Part shown: positions 1-8,302 of the stretch, piece by piece
Position numbering within the stretch: the stretch's first letter is position 1
Layout: each line of letters starts with the position of its first letter
Source of the DNA: Lachnospiraceae bacterium
GTDB taxonomy: Bacteria > Bacillota > Clostridia > Lachnospirales > Lachnospiraceae
Length of the DNA: 64,000 nt
Reading direction: 5' to 3'
NCBI GenBank assembly: GCA_022510745.1
Contig: JAFLSY010000001.1
Coordinates: 545,042 to 609,041, forward strand
Made by a program: the position numbers and the translations under genes
Notes under the pieces: model-generated
Database searches by the model: none
Told to the model about the DNA's origin: nothing
The model's input: the letters and a program-made list of their open reading frames with translations, nothing else

Positions 1-50
1 TTCTTGTACAGACCGAATGAATACGATTTTTATCTATTTAGTTAAAAAGA

Positions 51-90
51 AGAACCTGCATCAATTCTGTCGGATGCAGGTTCTTTTTTT
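51..90. terminator. Rho-independent terminator (bidirectional)
   Basis: A 12-base perfect stem (51-62 with 73-84) closes a 10-base loop and runs into eight T on the plus strand. The A-rich left flank gives a weaker U tract for the minus strand, so it can also end the leftward metF transcript. Confidence 0.85.
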
Positions 91-111
91 TGTTTCGTTT
101 TACAAATATCA

Positions 112-969
112 TCAACTGATAGCCGCCACAATTTCTCCGGCCATTTTCGGTCTGTTCATGGTGTAGAGATGGATACCGTCCACACCGTTTGCCTTTAAGT
201 CCAGAATCTGGCGGATAGCATAGTCGATACCGGCCTTGCGCATTTCCTCCGGCTTATCGCCGTAGGTGGCAATCAGATCGGAAAAGGCCTTCGGGATAGA
301 AGAGCCGGAGAGGGAAATAGTAGTACCTAAGGAAGAAGCGGAGATGACGGGCATAATCCCTGCACAAATAGGGATGGTAATACCTTTTCTTTCCGCCCGA
401 TCCTTGAAATCGTAGAAGTAATCATTGTCCATGAATAGCTGGGTAATAAAGAAATCTGCACCCGCCTCCTGTTTTTTCTTCAAATTCAAAACATCGGTTT
501 CCTTACTGAAACATTCAAAATGCTTTTCAGGATAGCAGGCACCTGCACAGCTTATAGAGGTTTGTTCCTTGATAAAGGCTATCAAATCAGAAGCATGGGC
601 AAAGTCACGGGATTCAAACTGCTCATCCGTCATATCCCGGGGACGGTCACCGCGCAAAGCCAGTACCTGAGTGATATTACTTTTCTCAAAGCCCTCCAGT
701 ACGGAGAGAATATCCTCTTTTTTGTTTCCCACACAGGTCAGATGGGCAAGCGCTTCCACGCCCAGATCGTTTTGCAGAAAAGATGCGATTTCCAATGTGC
801 GTTTAGACTTACTGCCGCCGGCGCCGTAGGTGACGCTGATAAAATCGGGGTGCAGACCGCATAAAGCGCGCAGGATATCAAAAACAGAGTCAAAATCATC
901 GTCCTTTTTGGGCGGATAAACTTCAAATGAAAGGGTAGGACGTCCATTCCCAAATAAATCTTTTATCAT
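112..969 (-). CDS. metF: Methylenetetrahydrofolate reductase
   Basis: A 285-residue protein that reduces 5,10-methylene-THF to 5-methyl-THF in the cytoplasm, supplying methyl groups for methionine synthesis and one-carbon flow. The N-terminal 'SFEVYPPK' stretch, 'SVTYGAGGS', 'ALRGDRP' and 'FFITQLFMDN' motifs are typical of the FAD-binding TIM-barrel family, and the length matches bacterial MetF. No C-terminal regulatory domain is present, as expected. It is transcribed alone, leftwards, away from the MoxR gene, and ends just before the bidirectional terminator. In acetogenic or homocysteine-cycling Clostridia a partner MetV may exist, but none is seen here. Confidence 0.95.
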   Translation of the reverse strand: MIKDLFGNGRPTLSFEVYPPKKDDDFDSVFDILRALCGLHPDFISVTYGAGGSKSKRTLEIASFLQNDLGVEALAHLTCVGNKKEDILSVLEGFEKSNITQVLALRGDRPRDMTDEQFESRDFAHASDLIAFIKEQTSISCAGACYPEKHFECFSKETDVLNLKKKQEAGADFFITQLFMDNDYFYDFKDRAERKGITIPICAGIMPVISASSLGTTISLSGSSIPKAFSDLIATYGDKPEEMRKAGIDYAIRQILDLKANGVDGIHLYTMNRPKMAGEIVAAIS

Positions 970-1009
970 AGCGTATTCTCCATAATTTCCTTGATTTTAA
1001 AACAAGAAT

Positions 1010-1038
1010 ATCGTAACATGATAGTAAATAATTTTCAA
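1010..1038 (-). promoter_or_regulatory. Sigma-A promoter for metF
   Basis: Reading the minus strand, TTGAAA (1038-1033) is followed after 17 bases by TACGAT (1015-1010), about 40 bases upstream of the metF start. Good spacing and a near-consensus -35 support it. Confidence 0.55.
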
Positions 1039-1066
1039 CAAAAAGTGATGGGGAAAGGGAGAGTGT

Positions 1067-1894
1067 ATGGACGAGCAGAAGACAGGCTTTCAGGGAAGCA
1101 GCGAATATGTGGCAAGCGAGGAGCTGATGGCCAGCGTCAATGTGGCGATTGCTTTAAAGAAGCCGCTGTTGATAAAGGGAGAGCCCGGTACCGGCAAGAC
1201 GATGTTAGCGGAAGCGGTAGCCAAATCTCTGGGAAAGAAGCTGATTATCTGGAATATTAAATCCACCACCAAGGCTCAGGAGGGTCTTTACGTATACGAT
1301 ACCATTCAGCGGCTTTATGACGGTCAGTTCGGAGAAGCGGGCGTGGATGATATTTCCCGCTATATCAAGCTGGGCAAGCTGGGTGAGGCCTTTGACAGCG
1401 ACGAGCAGGTGGTCCTTTTGATCGATGAAATAGATAAGGCAGATTTAGAGTTCCCCAACGACCTATTGTGGGAATTGGATCAGATGGAATTCTATATCCA
1501 TGAGACCAAGCGTACCGTAAAAGCAAAACACAGGCCTATTGTGATCATTACCTCCAATGCAGAGAAAGAGTTGCCGGATGCGTTCTTGCGCCGCTGTATT
1601 TTCCACTATATTGATTTCCCGGATGAGGAACTGATGGAAGAAATCGTGAAAGTACATCATCCCAATGTGGAGGAAGCGCTTTTAAAGAGTGCCATGGAGG
1701 TATTCTATAGTATCCGCACTCTGCGGGATATTCGTAAAAAACCCAGCACTTCAGAGCTGATAGACTGGATCAATGCGCTGCAGATAGGCGGCATTTCCGC
1801 AGACAAGATCAAAAGCGCACTGCCTTTCATCGGTGTGGTGGTAAAGAAGGATGAAGATTTGGAAACTGTAAGGCATAATGCCAATTCGCTGTAA
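1067..1894 (+). CDS. MoxR-family AAA+ ATPase
   Basis: A 275-residue AAA+ ATPase. Walker A is GEPGTGKT (residues 38-45) and Walker B is the 'LLIDEIDKAD' stretch near residues 117-126, followed by sensor-like 'ITSNAEKELPDAFLRRC'. MoxR ATPases usually act with VWA-domain proteins as chaperone-like complexes that mature or insert metal cofactors. The next gene, 11 bases downstream, is such a VWA protein, so the two form an operon. The start is placed at an ATG with an AGGGAGA Shine-Dalgarno site. The substrate cannot be inferred from the neighbours. Confidence 0.88.
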   Translation: MDEQKTGFQGSSEYVASEELMASVNVAIALKKPLLIKGEPGTGKTMLAEAVAKSLGKKLIIWNIKSTTKAQEGLYVYDTIQRLYDGQFGEAGVDDISRYIKLGKLGEAFDSDEQVVLLIDEIDKADLEFPNDLLWELDQMEFYIHETKRTVKAKHRPIVIITSNAEKELPDAFLRRCIFHYIDFPDEELMEEIVKVHHPNVEEALLKSAMEVFYSIRTLRDIRKKPSTSELIDWINALQIGGISADKIKSALPFIGVVVKKDEDLETVRHNANSL

Positions 1895-1905
1895 GGAGCG
1901 GGAAC

Positions 1906-3114
1906 ATGTTTACGAAGTTTTTTCATACTTTGCGGGAGAAGGGACTGCATGTCACTTTAGGAGAGTTTTTGACACTGCAGGAAGCTTTGGAAAAGGATTT
2001 ATGTGGGAGCAGCTTAACACAGTTTTATTATATCGCCCGCATGATCTTAGTGAAAAGCGAAACGGATTTTGATAAATTTGACATGGCCTTTGAAGAGTGC
2101 TTTAAAGCCGGTAAATTTGAAAAGGAGATTACTTCCCAGATGCTGCGCTGGCTGGATAAATCCGACTTACAGCAGTTGGCGGACGACGAGGCCAGAGCCC
2201 AGCTAAACGAGCTGGAGGACTTACAGGTCCATATGGACAAGGAAGAGATAGAACAGAAGTTCAAAGAACGCCTTAGAGATCAGGATTCCGAACACAACGG
2301 CGGCAGCTTCTGGATAGGCAGCATGGGAAAGACTTCCTTTGGAAGCAGCGGCGGCAATGTGGGCGGCTTACGAGTGGGCGGCAAAACCGGTCATCAGTCG
2401 GCATTTGCTGTTATTGGTGAGCGAAAGTATCGGGATTTTCGTGATGACAGGGTATTGGACAACAGGCAGTTTCAACTGGCTTTCAGAAAGCTGCGCCAGT
2501 TTTCTGCCAGATTAGATATTCCAGAAACGGAGCTGGATATCAACGGAACGGTGGACAAAACCTGCAACAACGGCGGATGTCTGCAGATTGTCATGCAGAA
2601 ACCCCGAAAAAATGCGGTCAAGCTGTTGCTGTTAATGGATTCGGGCGGAACCATGATTCCGTTTAGTTCCCTGTTGAATGATTTGTTTCAGGCTGTGCAT
2701 AAGTCCAACCACTATAAGGATGTTAAGACCTATTATTTTCACAACTGTATCTACAGTAAGCTCTATAAGACACCGGAATGTGAAAACGGCGATTGGATAG
2801 ATACGGACTGGATGTTTAAAAATTTAGACAGTGATTACAAGGTGATCATTGTGGGAGATGCGGCCATGGCACCTGAGGAATTGTATTCTGATACAGGCAA
2901 TTACAGAGGTCCAAATGGCGGTATTTCAGGTTGGGATTGGCTGCAGTTAGTCAAGAAGCACTATAAGAAGGTAGTTTGGCTCAATCCTAAGATGGCGCCT
3001 GGACATGCACCTTGGAGGGAAGCAGAAACCGCCATCAAGGAACTGTTTCCCATGTATAAGCTGACCGTGGACGGATTAAATCAAGCCATGGTAAAACTGA
3101 TGGTGAACCGATGA
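1906..3114 (+). CDS. VWA-domain protein, MoxR partner
   Basis: A 402-residue cytoplasmic protein with no signal peptide. The C-terminal half is a von Willebrand A-like domain of the type paired with MoxR ATPases (CoxE/YehP-like). Its metal-site motif near residue 245 reads 'MDSGGTM' rather than the classical DxSxS, so the MIDAS is atypical. The middle (residues 100-160) is highly charged and then Gly/Ser-rich, likely a flexible linker. It lies 11 bases after the ATPase and is followed by a terminator, making a two-gene operon. Specific role unknown. Confidence 0.8.
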   Translation: MFTKFFHTLREKGLHVTLGEFLTLQEALEKDLCGSSLTQFYYIARMILVKSETDFDKFDMAFEECFKAGKFEKEITSQMLRWLDKSDLQQLADDEARAQLNELEDLQVHMDKEEIEQKFKERLRDQDSEHNGGSFWIGSMGKTSFGSSGGNVGGLRVGGKTGHQSAFAVIGERKYRDFRDDRVLDNRQFQLAFRKLRQFSARLDIPETELDINGTVDKTCNNGGCLQIVMQKPRKNAVKLLLLMDSGGTMIPFSSLLNDLFQAVHKSNHYKDVKTYYFHNCIYSKLYKTPECENGDWIDTDWMFKNLDSDYKVIIVGDAAMAPEELYSDTGNYRGPNGGISGWDWLQLVKKHYKKVVWLNPKMAPGHAPWREAETAIKELFPMYKLTVDGLNQAMVKLMVNR

Positions 3115-3123
3115 GACGGAGAA

Positions 3124-3150
3124 GATGCGGAGCGTAATGCTCCGCGTTTT
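3124..3150 (+). terminator. Terminator of the MoxR-VWA operon
   Basis: A GC-rich 7-bp stem (3127-3133 with 3139-3145) with a 5-base loop is followed by GTTTT just after the VWA stop codon. Confidence 0.7.
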
Positions 3151-3260
3151 AATTATAATAAACATAATAATTTAAAATTAATATTTTTATAAGTGTAATA
3201 AACATGACATACAGTTGACGTGGTTTATATAGTATTATAAGAATTGTGAAAGGAGAAATC

Positions 3261-4175
3261 ATGAAAATAGACAGACAGATTGGAATTTTGTCAGTGCTGT
3301 TACAAAAAGAAACGGTTACCGCACCTTATTTGGCGGAAAAGTTTGATGTTTCCCGCCGAACCATAAACAGAGATATCGAAGATTTGTGTAAAGCGGGAAT
3401 TCCGATTGTAACAAAACAGGGAGTGAATGGCGGTATTTCCATTATTGAGAACTATAAACTTGATAAGACACTATTTACACAGGGAGAAATGCAGGATATC
3501 CTGGCAGGACTGCGTAGTCTGGATAGTGTGAATGGAACAAATCGTTATGGACAATTGATGGAAAAGCTGTCAGTTGGTTCATCTGATTTTATGGTAGGTA
3601 ACCAGTCGGTATTGATTGATTTATCTTCTTGGTATAAGGATTCACTTGCGCCTAAAATCGAATTGATACGCACATCTATTGACAAATGTAGATATCTGGA
3701 ATTCATCTATTATTCTCCTAAAGGAGAGTCTGTTCGTTGCATTGAGCCATTTTATCTGATTTTTCGGTGGTCAAGCTGGTATGTATGGGGATGGTGTGTA
3801 AAACGCAAAGACTTTCGATTATTCAAATTGAACCGAATGGATCAGGTGAGAATAGCGGAGCAGGAGTTCCTCCGAAGGCAGGTGCCAATGCCGAATTTAA
3901 GCGATGAGAGAATATTTCCCGGTGGAATAAAGGTCAAGGCATTATTTGATCAGGACTGTAAATGGAGATTGGTAGAGGAATTTGGGACGGAAAGTTTTAG
4001 AGTGCAGCAGGATGGAAAGCTTTTATTTCAAGCAGATTACACAGATAAGGATAATTTGATCACGTGGCTGCTCTCTTTCAGGGAAAAGGTAGAATTACTG
4101 GAACCGGAAGAAATACGGGAGGAGATTAAGGTGAGCATCGAATGTATGAAAAAGAGATATGAGGGTGAAATTTAG
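3261..4175 (+). CDS. WYL-domain transcriptional regulator (HTH_11)
   Basis: A 304-residue DeoR/YafY-like regulator: an N-terminal HTH_11 winged helix (residues 1-60, with 'VSRRTINRDIEDL' as the recognition segment) and a central WYL domain ('LEFIYYSPKGES', 'EPFYLIFRWSSWYVWGWC'), then a WCX-like C-terminus. WYL domains bind small ligands or nucleic acids. The start at 3261 is chosen for its GAAAGGAG site. An in-frame GTG at 3246 lacks one. It is followed at 31 bases by the YjbR-DUF3795, GyrI-like and VOC genes, which it may control. Confidence 0.85.
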   Translation: MKIDRQIGILSVLLQKETVTAPYLAEKFDVSRRTINRDIEDLCKAGIPIVTKQGVNGGISIIENYKLDKTLFTQGEMQDILAGLRSLDSVNGTNRYGQLMEKLSVGSSDFMVGNQSVLIDLSSWYKDSLAPKIELIRTSIDKCRYLEFIYYSPKGESVRCIEPFYLIFRWSSWYVWGWCVKRKDFRLFKLNRMDQVRIAEQEFLRRQVPMPNLSDERIFPGGIKVKALFDQDCKWRLVEEFGTESFRVQQDGKLLFQADYTDKDNLITWLLSFREKVELLEPEEIREEIKVSIECMKKRYEGEI

Positions 4176-4206
4176 TCTGCGAAATATCAAAAAGGAGAAC
4201 TGATTT

Positions 4207-4857
4207 ATGAGGTACACATGGATTGACGAATATTTACTTAGTAAGGAAGGAGTGACAAAAGATCTTCAGAAGGATTGGAATTGGATTCGTTATCAAATAG
4301 GTGGGAAAATGTTTGCAGCAGTCTGTTTGGGTGAAAATGATGAGCCATATTATATTACACTGAAACTTGAACCCTTAGAGGGCGATTTCCTGCGGCAACA
4401 GTACGAGGATATCATTCCTGGATATTATATGAATAAAACCCATTGGAATTCAATAAACCCAGATGGTGAAGTGCCTGATGATTTATTGATGGATTTACTG
4501 GATAAATCGTATCAACTTGTGCTTGGGGGATTTAGTAAAAAGAAACAGCGGGAAATATTAGAGGTAGCCGGGCCGGTAAATATAATAAGCTGTTGTGGGA
4601 CAGATTGCTCCAAGTGCGGGTGCTTCGGAAATATGTGCGAGGGATGCAATGCAAGTCTTGGAAAAGTATTTCATGCACCGGCGGGGCAGGCGTGTCCAAT
4701 ATATGAATGCTCGATAAATCAAAAAGGTATGAAAGGGTGTGGAAAGTGTGAGCATGTACCTTGTGAGATATGGAGAAAAACAAAAGACCCTGCTTTTACA
4801 GAGGAAGAATTTGAACGTAATATACAGGAGCGAGTAAACAGATTAAAGAAGGGATGA
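4207..4857 (+). CDS. MmcQ/YjbR-like domain fused to a DUF3795-type Cys-rich domain
   Basis: A 216-residue protein with two parts. Residues 1-115 resemble the MmcQ/YjbR (DUF419) fold, a small CyaY-like DNA-binding family, with the typical 'MNKTHWNSI' and 'LLDKSYQLVLGG' ends. Residues 120-205 carry ten or more cysteines in 'CCGTDCSKCGCFGNMCEGC' and later CxxC-like spacing, matching DUF3795-type metal-binding proteins. A Shine-Dalgarno AAAGGAG precedes the ATG. It sits between a WYL regulator and a GyrI-like protein. Metal or Fe-S binding is inferred from the cysteines and the function is unknown. Confidence 0.7.
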   Translation: MRYTWIDEYLLSKEGVTKDLQKDWNWIRYQIGGKMFAAVCLGENDEPYYITLKLEPLEGDFLRQQYEDIIPGYYMNKTHWNSINPDGEVPDDLLMDLLDKSYQLVLGGFSKKKQREILEVAGPVNIISCCGTDCSKCGCFGNMCEGCNASLGKVFHAPAGQACPIYECSINQKGMKGCGKCEHVPCEIWRKTKDPAFTEEEFERNIQERVNRLKKG

Positions 4858-4862
4858 AAAAG

Positions 4863-5495
4863 ATGACATTTGATTTTAAAAAACAGTACAAAGAATTTTA
4901 TATGCCGAAGAATAAACCGGAAATTGTAAAAATTCCTCCTATGAATTATGTTGCAGTTCGAGGAAAGGGAAATCCTAATGTAGTGGGTGGGGATTATCAG
5001 CAGGCAATAAGCATTTTATATGCAGTTGCTTATACATTGAAAATGAGTTATAAGACAGATTATAAAATTGAAGGATTTTTTGAATATGTAGTACCGCCGC
5101 TTGAAGGCTTTTGGTGGCAGGATAACATTAAAGGGATTGATTATACCAACAAGGATGCATTTAATTGGATTTCTGTTATTCGTTTGCCTGATTTTATATC
5201 CGAAAGAGATTTTGCTTGGGCGGTACAAACAGCAACCAAGAAGAAAAAGATAGATTGTTCATCAGCAGAGTTTTTAACGATTGATGAGGGACTTTGCGTC
5301 CAGATTATGCATCTGGGTTCATTTGATTCGGAACCTAAAACAGTAGCTTTGCTGGAGAATTATTTGAAGGAGCAGGGATTTGTGAATGATTTAAACGAAC
5401 AGCGTTTACACCATGAGATTTATATGTCAGATGCAAGAAAGGTTGCTCCTGAAAAATGGAAAACTGTTATCAGGCATCCAATCAAGGAAGTATAA
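4863..5495 (+). CDS. GyrI-like small-molecule-binding protein
   Basis: A 210-residue protein of the GyrI-like (SHS2, COG4832) family, seen in 'IPPMNYVAVRGKGNPN', 'YKIEGFFEYVVPPLEGFWW' and the C-terminal 'HEIYMSDARKVAPEKWKTVIRHPI'. Relatives bind hydrophobic small molecules or toxins and occur alone or fused to AraC/MerR regulators. Here it is stand-alone. The ATG at 4863 is chosen because the AAGAAGGG site lies 9 bases upstream. The ATG at 4854 would touch the site and overlap the preceding stop. It is likely co-transcribed with the upstream fusion protein. Confidence 0.8.
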   Translation: MTFDFKKQYKEFYMPKNKPEIVKIPPMNYVAVRGKGNPNVVGGDYQQAISILYAVAYTLKMSYKTDYKIEGFFEYVVPPLEGFWWQDNIKGIDYTNKDAFNWISVIRLPDFISERDFAWAVQTATKKKKIDCSSAEFLTIDEGLCVQIMHLGSFDSEPKTVALLENYLKEQGFVNDLNEQRLHHEIYMSDARKVAPEKWKTVIRHPIKEV

Positions 5496-5554
5496 GAGAC
5501 TAACTATTAATAGTTCTGGTATGGCTTGAAATTTATAAGAAAGAAGGGGTTCCT

Positions 5555-5956
5555 ATGAGATTTAATGGAATATGTATTATAACTGATAATTATGAGGAAA
5601 TGGTAAATTTCTATAAAAGTTTATTACGAGTTGATGTAAAGGATGAAGGCGTTATCGTTATTTTTAAAACAAAAGGAGGAAACTTTTCGATTTGTAATAC
5701 AAGTGTGGTGAGTTCCATGGCACCAGGCTGTATGAAAGGTGCTGGAAACGGAAGTTATACCGTTGAGTTTGAAGTAGAAAATGTAGACCAGACATATGAG
5801 ACAATAAAAGAGCTAGGAGTTACTGTAGTAAAAGAATTGTCTACCCAGACATGGGGAAGAAGATCAGTTTGGATTCGAGACCCACAGGGAAATATTATTA
5901 ATTTATTTCATAAAGTAAAAAAGAACGGCAGAAAAACAACAATCCACAGTATCTAA
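5555..5956 (+). CDS. VOC-family protein (glyoxalase/bleomycin-resistance fold)
   Basis: A 133-residue protein with paired beta-alpha-beta-beta-beta modules: 'GICIITDNYEEMVNFYKSLL' opens the first, and 'YTVEFEVENVDQTYETIKELG' with 'WIRDPQGNIINLFHKV' forms the second. The C-terminal D-P-x-G-N motif is the common VOC ending. Whether it is an enzyme or a binding protein cannot be told. It has its own GAAGGGG Shine-Dalgarno site and follows the GyrI-like gene by 59 bases. Confidence 0.8.
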   Translation: MRFNGICIITDNYEEMVNFYKSLLRVDVKDEGVIVIFKTKGGNFSICNTSVVSSMAPGCMKGAGNGSYTVEFEVENVDQTYETIKELGVTVVKELSTQTWGRRSVWIRDPQGNIINLFHKVKKNGRKTTIHSI

Positions 5957-6028
5957 ACAGTATAGCATATAGTCCTTGGAGAGGGACTATAAACACTACT
6001 ACTTTATAATACAAGGAGAAAAATAGAT

Positions 6029-6451
6029 ATGCAGATTGTACCAACACTTAATTTTGGAGGCACTTGTCGAGAAGCTATTCAAATGTATCAAAGAGCATTC
6101 GATGGGGAAATAACTTGGTTAATAACTTATCAAGATGCCAATGACCCGGCGTATATGCCGCTTCTTAATGAAGAACAAAAAGAATATATTTATCATGCGG
6201 AACTAATGCTGGGTAACCAAAGAATAATTATGAGCGACCATGTGGATATTGAATTTCAAACGTGCTACTCAAATTTTCTCACTATTATGTATGATACAAA
6301 AGAAGAAGTACAAAGAGCATATGAAATCATGAAAGAAGGAAGTAAGACAATATATCCAATGGAAGCCACGCCATACAGTTCTTGCCGTGTGGTTTTTGTG
6401 GATAAATTTGGAATCCGCTGGGGAATCATGACCGAGCAGACTGAGCGATAA
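6029..6451 (+). CDS. VOC-family protein (PhnB-like)
   Basis: A 140-residue protein of the PhnB-like branch of the VOC superfamily: 'PTLNFGGTCREAIQMYQRAFDGEI' at the start, 'YHAELMLGNQRIIMSDH' in the middle and a 'FVDKFGIRWGIM' ending. PhnB-like proteins are mostly uncharacterised despite the name. An AAGGAGA site precedes the ATG by 9 bases. It is the last gene of the 3.2-6.5 kb group. Confidence 0.82.
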   Translation: MQIVPTLNFGGTCREAIQMYQRAFDGEITWLITYQDANDPAYMPLLNEEQKEYIYHAELMLGNQRIIMSDHVDIEFQTCYSNFLTIMYDTKEEVQRAYEIMKEGSKTIYPMEATPYSSCRVVFVDKFGIRWGIMTEQTER

Positions 6452-6460
6452 AACTCCGGT

Positions 6461-6580
6461 TTTGTGTATCATGTTGCAGAAAAGAAGCTGTTGGAGAAAT
6501 TGCAGGAGTCAGAGGATACGGTCAAAGATGAAAATAGTTGGATGTCCTTAAAAGAACTGAAAGCTATAGTCGGAGAGTAA
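6461..6580 (+). pseudogene. Remnant of an antitoxin gene (C-terminal part)
   Basis: An open frame without a start codon, beginning about 10 bases after the VOC stop, encodes roughly 39 residues ending 'SWMSLKELKAIVGE'. This looks like the C-terminus of a Phd/RelB-type antitoxin. It ends 4 bases before the broken ParE-like frame, the usual antitoxin-toxin order and spacing. The N-terminal DNA-binding half is missing, so it should be non-functional. Confidence 0.5.
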
Positions 6581-6584
6581 ATAG

Positions 6585-6875
6585 GTGAAGTTACGAATCA
6601 ATCCTTTAGTGGCAGTTGATCTGAAAGTAATGAAAGATTTTATCGCCGAGGATAATGAAGATAAAGCGCTAGAAACTGTGCAGGAGATTTACCATCAATT
6701 TGAGAATATCTAGCAGTTTCCATACCTTGAACTGATTTGTCAAAGCGGGTGAGTTTCAAGACGGATTATAAATATGTGGTATGGAATGATTATGTTATAC
6801 TATAAGGTTTATAAAGAGGCAGTTGAGATTTACCGAATAATCGATCGGTATCAAGATATAACAAGGATTTTTTAA
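6585..6875 (+). pseudogene. Broken ParE/RelE-family toxin gene
   Basis: Starting at GTG 6585 the frame reads 'VKLRINPLVAVDLKVMKDFIAEDNEDKALETV' and hits a TAG at 6711. The same protein continues as 'QFPYLE', shifts frame near 6730 into 'DLSKRVSFKTDYKYVVWNDY', and shifts again near 6800 into 'YKVYKEAVEIYRIIDRYQDITRIF', ending at TAA 6873-6875. Together these pieces give a complete ParE-like plasmid-stabilisation toxin carrying one nonsense and two frameshift lesions. It is clearly decayed. 6876-6995 holds nothing recognisable. Confidence 0.8.
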
Positions 6876-6995
6876 TAAATGATGCAATAGGAGTATGTAA
6901 GATTGTGATAATTGTATATTGTTGACAAAGTTCTTCAGATGAAATAGAATGATGAAAAAGTGAAATTAGAAACTCACGCGAAGGGAAAACGGTAT

Positions 6996-7466
6996 ATGTA
7001 TAAATATAAAGCTGCCAGATATATGTTTCGTGCTTTAAACCTGATAATATATGCTGCTGTTGCATCTTTTTCGGTCATAGTGATTCTCAATGATTTATAT
7101 ATATCGGATATAATGGATTCCATTTTTCATAATTATACGATGGGTTCAGAGCGTTCTATATACCTTGCAATCTTTTTACTTTCCAATGTGCTAATTATCA
7201 TGCTGTTTAAATTAGTGAGCAAAAAGAACACGGAGGCTTTGTTGTACTATATATGTGATTTTATCATAAGACTCACGTTTTCTGTTCCGTTAGCATTTGT
7301 GGTTTTCTATTTTCTTTTATACCGGTTTTGGAGAGAAATATGTATAACATCTGTTTCGCAGGTTATTGAATTCATTCTTTTATTTGCTGTATTTGATTAT
7401 TTAATGAAACTGCAGATTAAATATCAGTTGGGGGTTAATTATTTTAAAATACATGATAAGTTTTAA
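6996..7466 (+). CDS. Hypothetical membrane protein
   Basis: A 156-residue protein with about four hydrophobic segments ('ALNLIIYAAVASFSVIVIL', 'IYLAIFLLSNVLIIMLF', 'LTFSVPLAFVVFYFLLY', 'VIEFILLFAVFDYLM'). No family is recognised. The ATG at 6996 has a GAAGGG site about 10 bases upstream. An in-frame GTG at 6960 would add 12 charged residues with a poorer site. It precedes the PIN-like gene by 47 bases. Low GC and odd neighbours fit an accessory region. Confidence 0.55.
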   Translation: MYKYKAARYMFRALNLIIYAAVASFSVIVILNDLYISDIMDSIFHNYTMGSERSIYLAIFLLSNVLIIMLFKLVSKKNTEALLYYICDFIIRLTFSVPLAFVVFYFLLYRFWREICITSVSQVIEFILLFAVFDYLMKLQIKYQLGVNYFKIHDKF

Positions 7467-7513
7467 CGGTAAAGAGCGTTTTTATCATAATATGCAGTGA
7501 AGGAGTGTAGCCA

Positions 7514-8182
7514 GTGCCTAAAGTAAAAACATGTTTTCTAATAGATTTTGAAAGCGTACACGATAGAGGTTTATCTGGTTCTAATAAATTGGAAAGTCAT
7601 GACGAAATCCATATTTTTTATACTGAAAATGCATCTAAGGTAAATATGAAAATGCTTGGTGGAATCAAGCCTTTTTTTCATGAAGTTCCTGCTGGAAATC
7701 AGTCCTTAGATAAGCACCTTGTTGCCTATCTTGGTTTCATGGTGGGTAAAAATGCCAGTGATCAATGCAGATATGTGATTATCAGCAAGGACAAAGGTTA
7801 TGAGCATATTATTTCTTTCCTTAAAAAGGAGTGTTCTTCTAAAATTGTGCGAAAAGAAAGCATTGATGATAGTTTGCTTAAGAACTCCGTTTCAAAATCC
7901 AATGAAAAAAAGCTGTCAGAAAAAACAGTAAAAAATGGAACAAAAGCTAATTCCAAACAAAAACAACAGATTAATAAGGTTATAATTGGGGTACTCCTAG
8001 CTAATAACTATCAAGAGCCATACGTTGGCAAAATTGCTTCCATTTTTGTAAAGTATTGTAAAGATGTCAATAAATTAGATAATGAACTTAAAGGCATGTT
8101 TCCTGACTATTATGAAACAGAGTTATATTCAATTGTACATGATACAATAAAAAAGTTGACTCGCCGAAAAGAATATAAATGA
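7514..8182 (+). CDS. PIN-like domain protein
   Basis: A 222-residue protein starting at GTG with an AAGGAGTG site. Its N-terminal 120 residues have the PIN-like pattern: 'CFLIDFESVHDRGL' gives the first acidic residue, 'NQSLDKHLVAYLGFMVG' and 'YVIISKDKGYEHII' the later ones. This fits a metal-dependent RNase-like fold. Residues 125-160 form a Lys-rich linker and the rest is a small helical domain of unknown type. Proteins of this design are common in Firmicutes accessory regions. A nuclease role is an inference. Confidence 0.6.
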   Translation: MPKVKTCFLIDFESVHDRGLSGSNKLESHDEIHIFYTENASKVNMKMLGGIKPFFHEVPAGNQSLDKHLVAYLGFMVGKNASDQCRYVIISKDKGYEHIISFLKKECSSKIVRKESIDDSLLKNSVSKSNEKKLSEKTVKNGTKANSKQKQQINKVIIGVLLANNYQEPYVGKIASIFVKYCKDVNKLDNELKGMFPDYYETELYSIVHDTIKKLTRRKEYK

Positions 8183-8267
8183 TGGTGCATAATGGCACAA
8201 TGGTTAATAATGTAATTACAATCAATGGAGCAATATATCCATATAAATATATATTATTAGTTTTTCG

Positions 8268-8296
8268 TTGACAACCAATCAAACAATTTGTATAAT
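8268..8296 (+). promoter_or_regulatory. Sigma-A promoter for the tyrS leader
   Basis: TTGACA (8268-8273), a 17-base spacer and TATAAT (8291-8296): a perfect consensus promoter that starts the T-box leader. Confidence 0.9.
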
Positions 8297-8302
8297 GAGA
8301 AA

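Noticed and set aside
3215..3241. TTGACG followed by TATAAG as a promoter for the first WYL gene
   Set aside because: The spacer is only 15 bases, and the region is so AT-rich that several alternatives are equally good.
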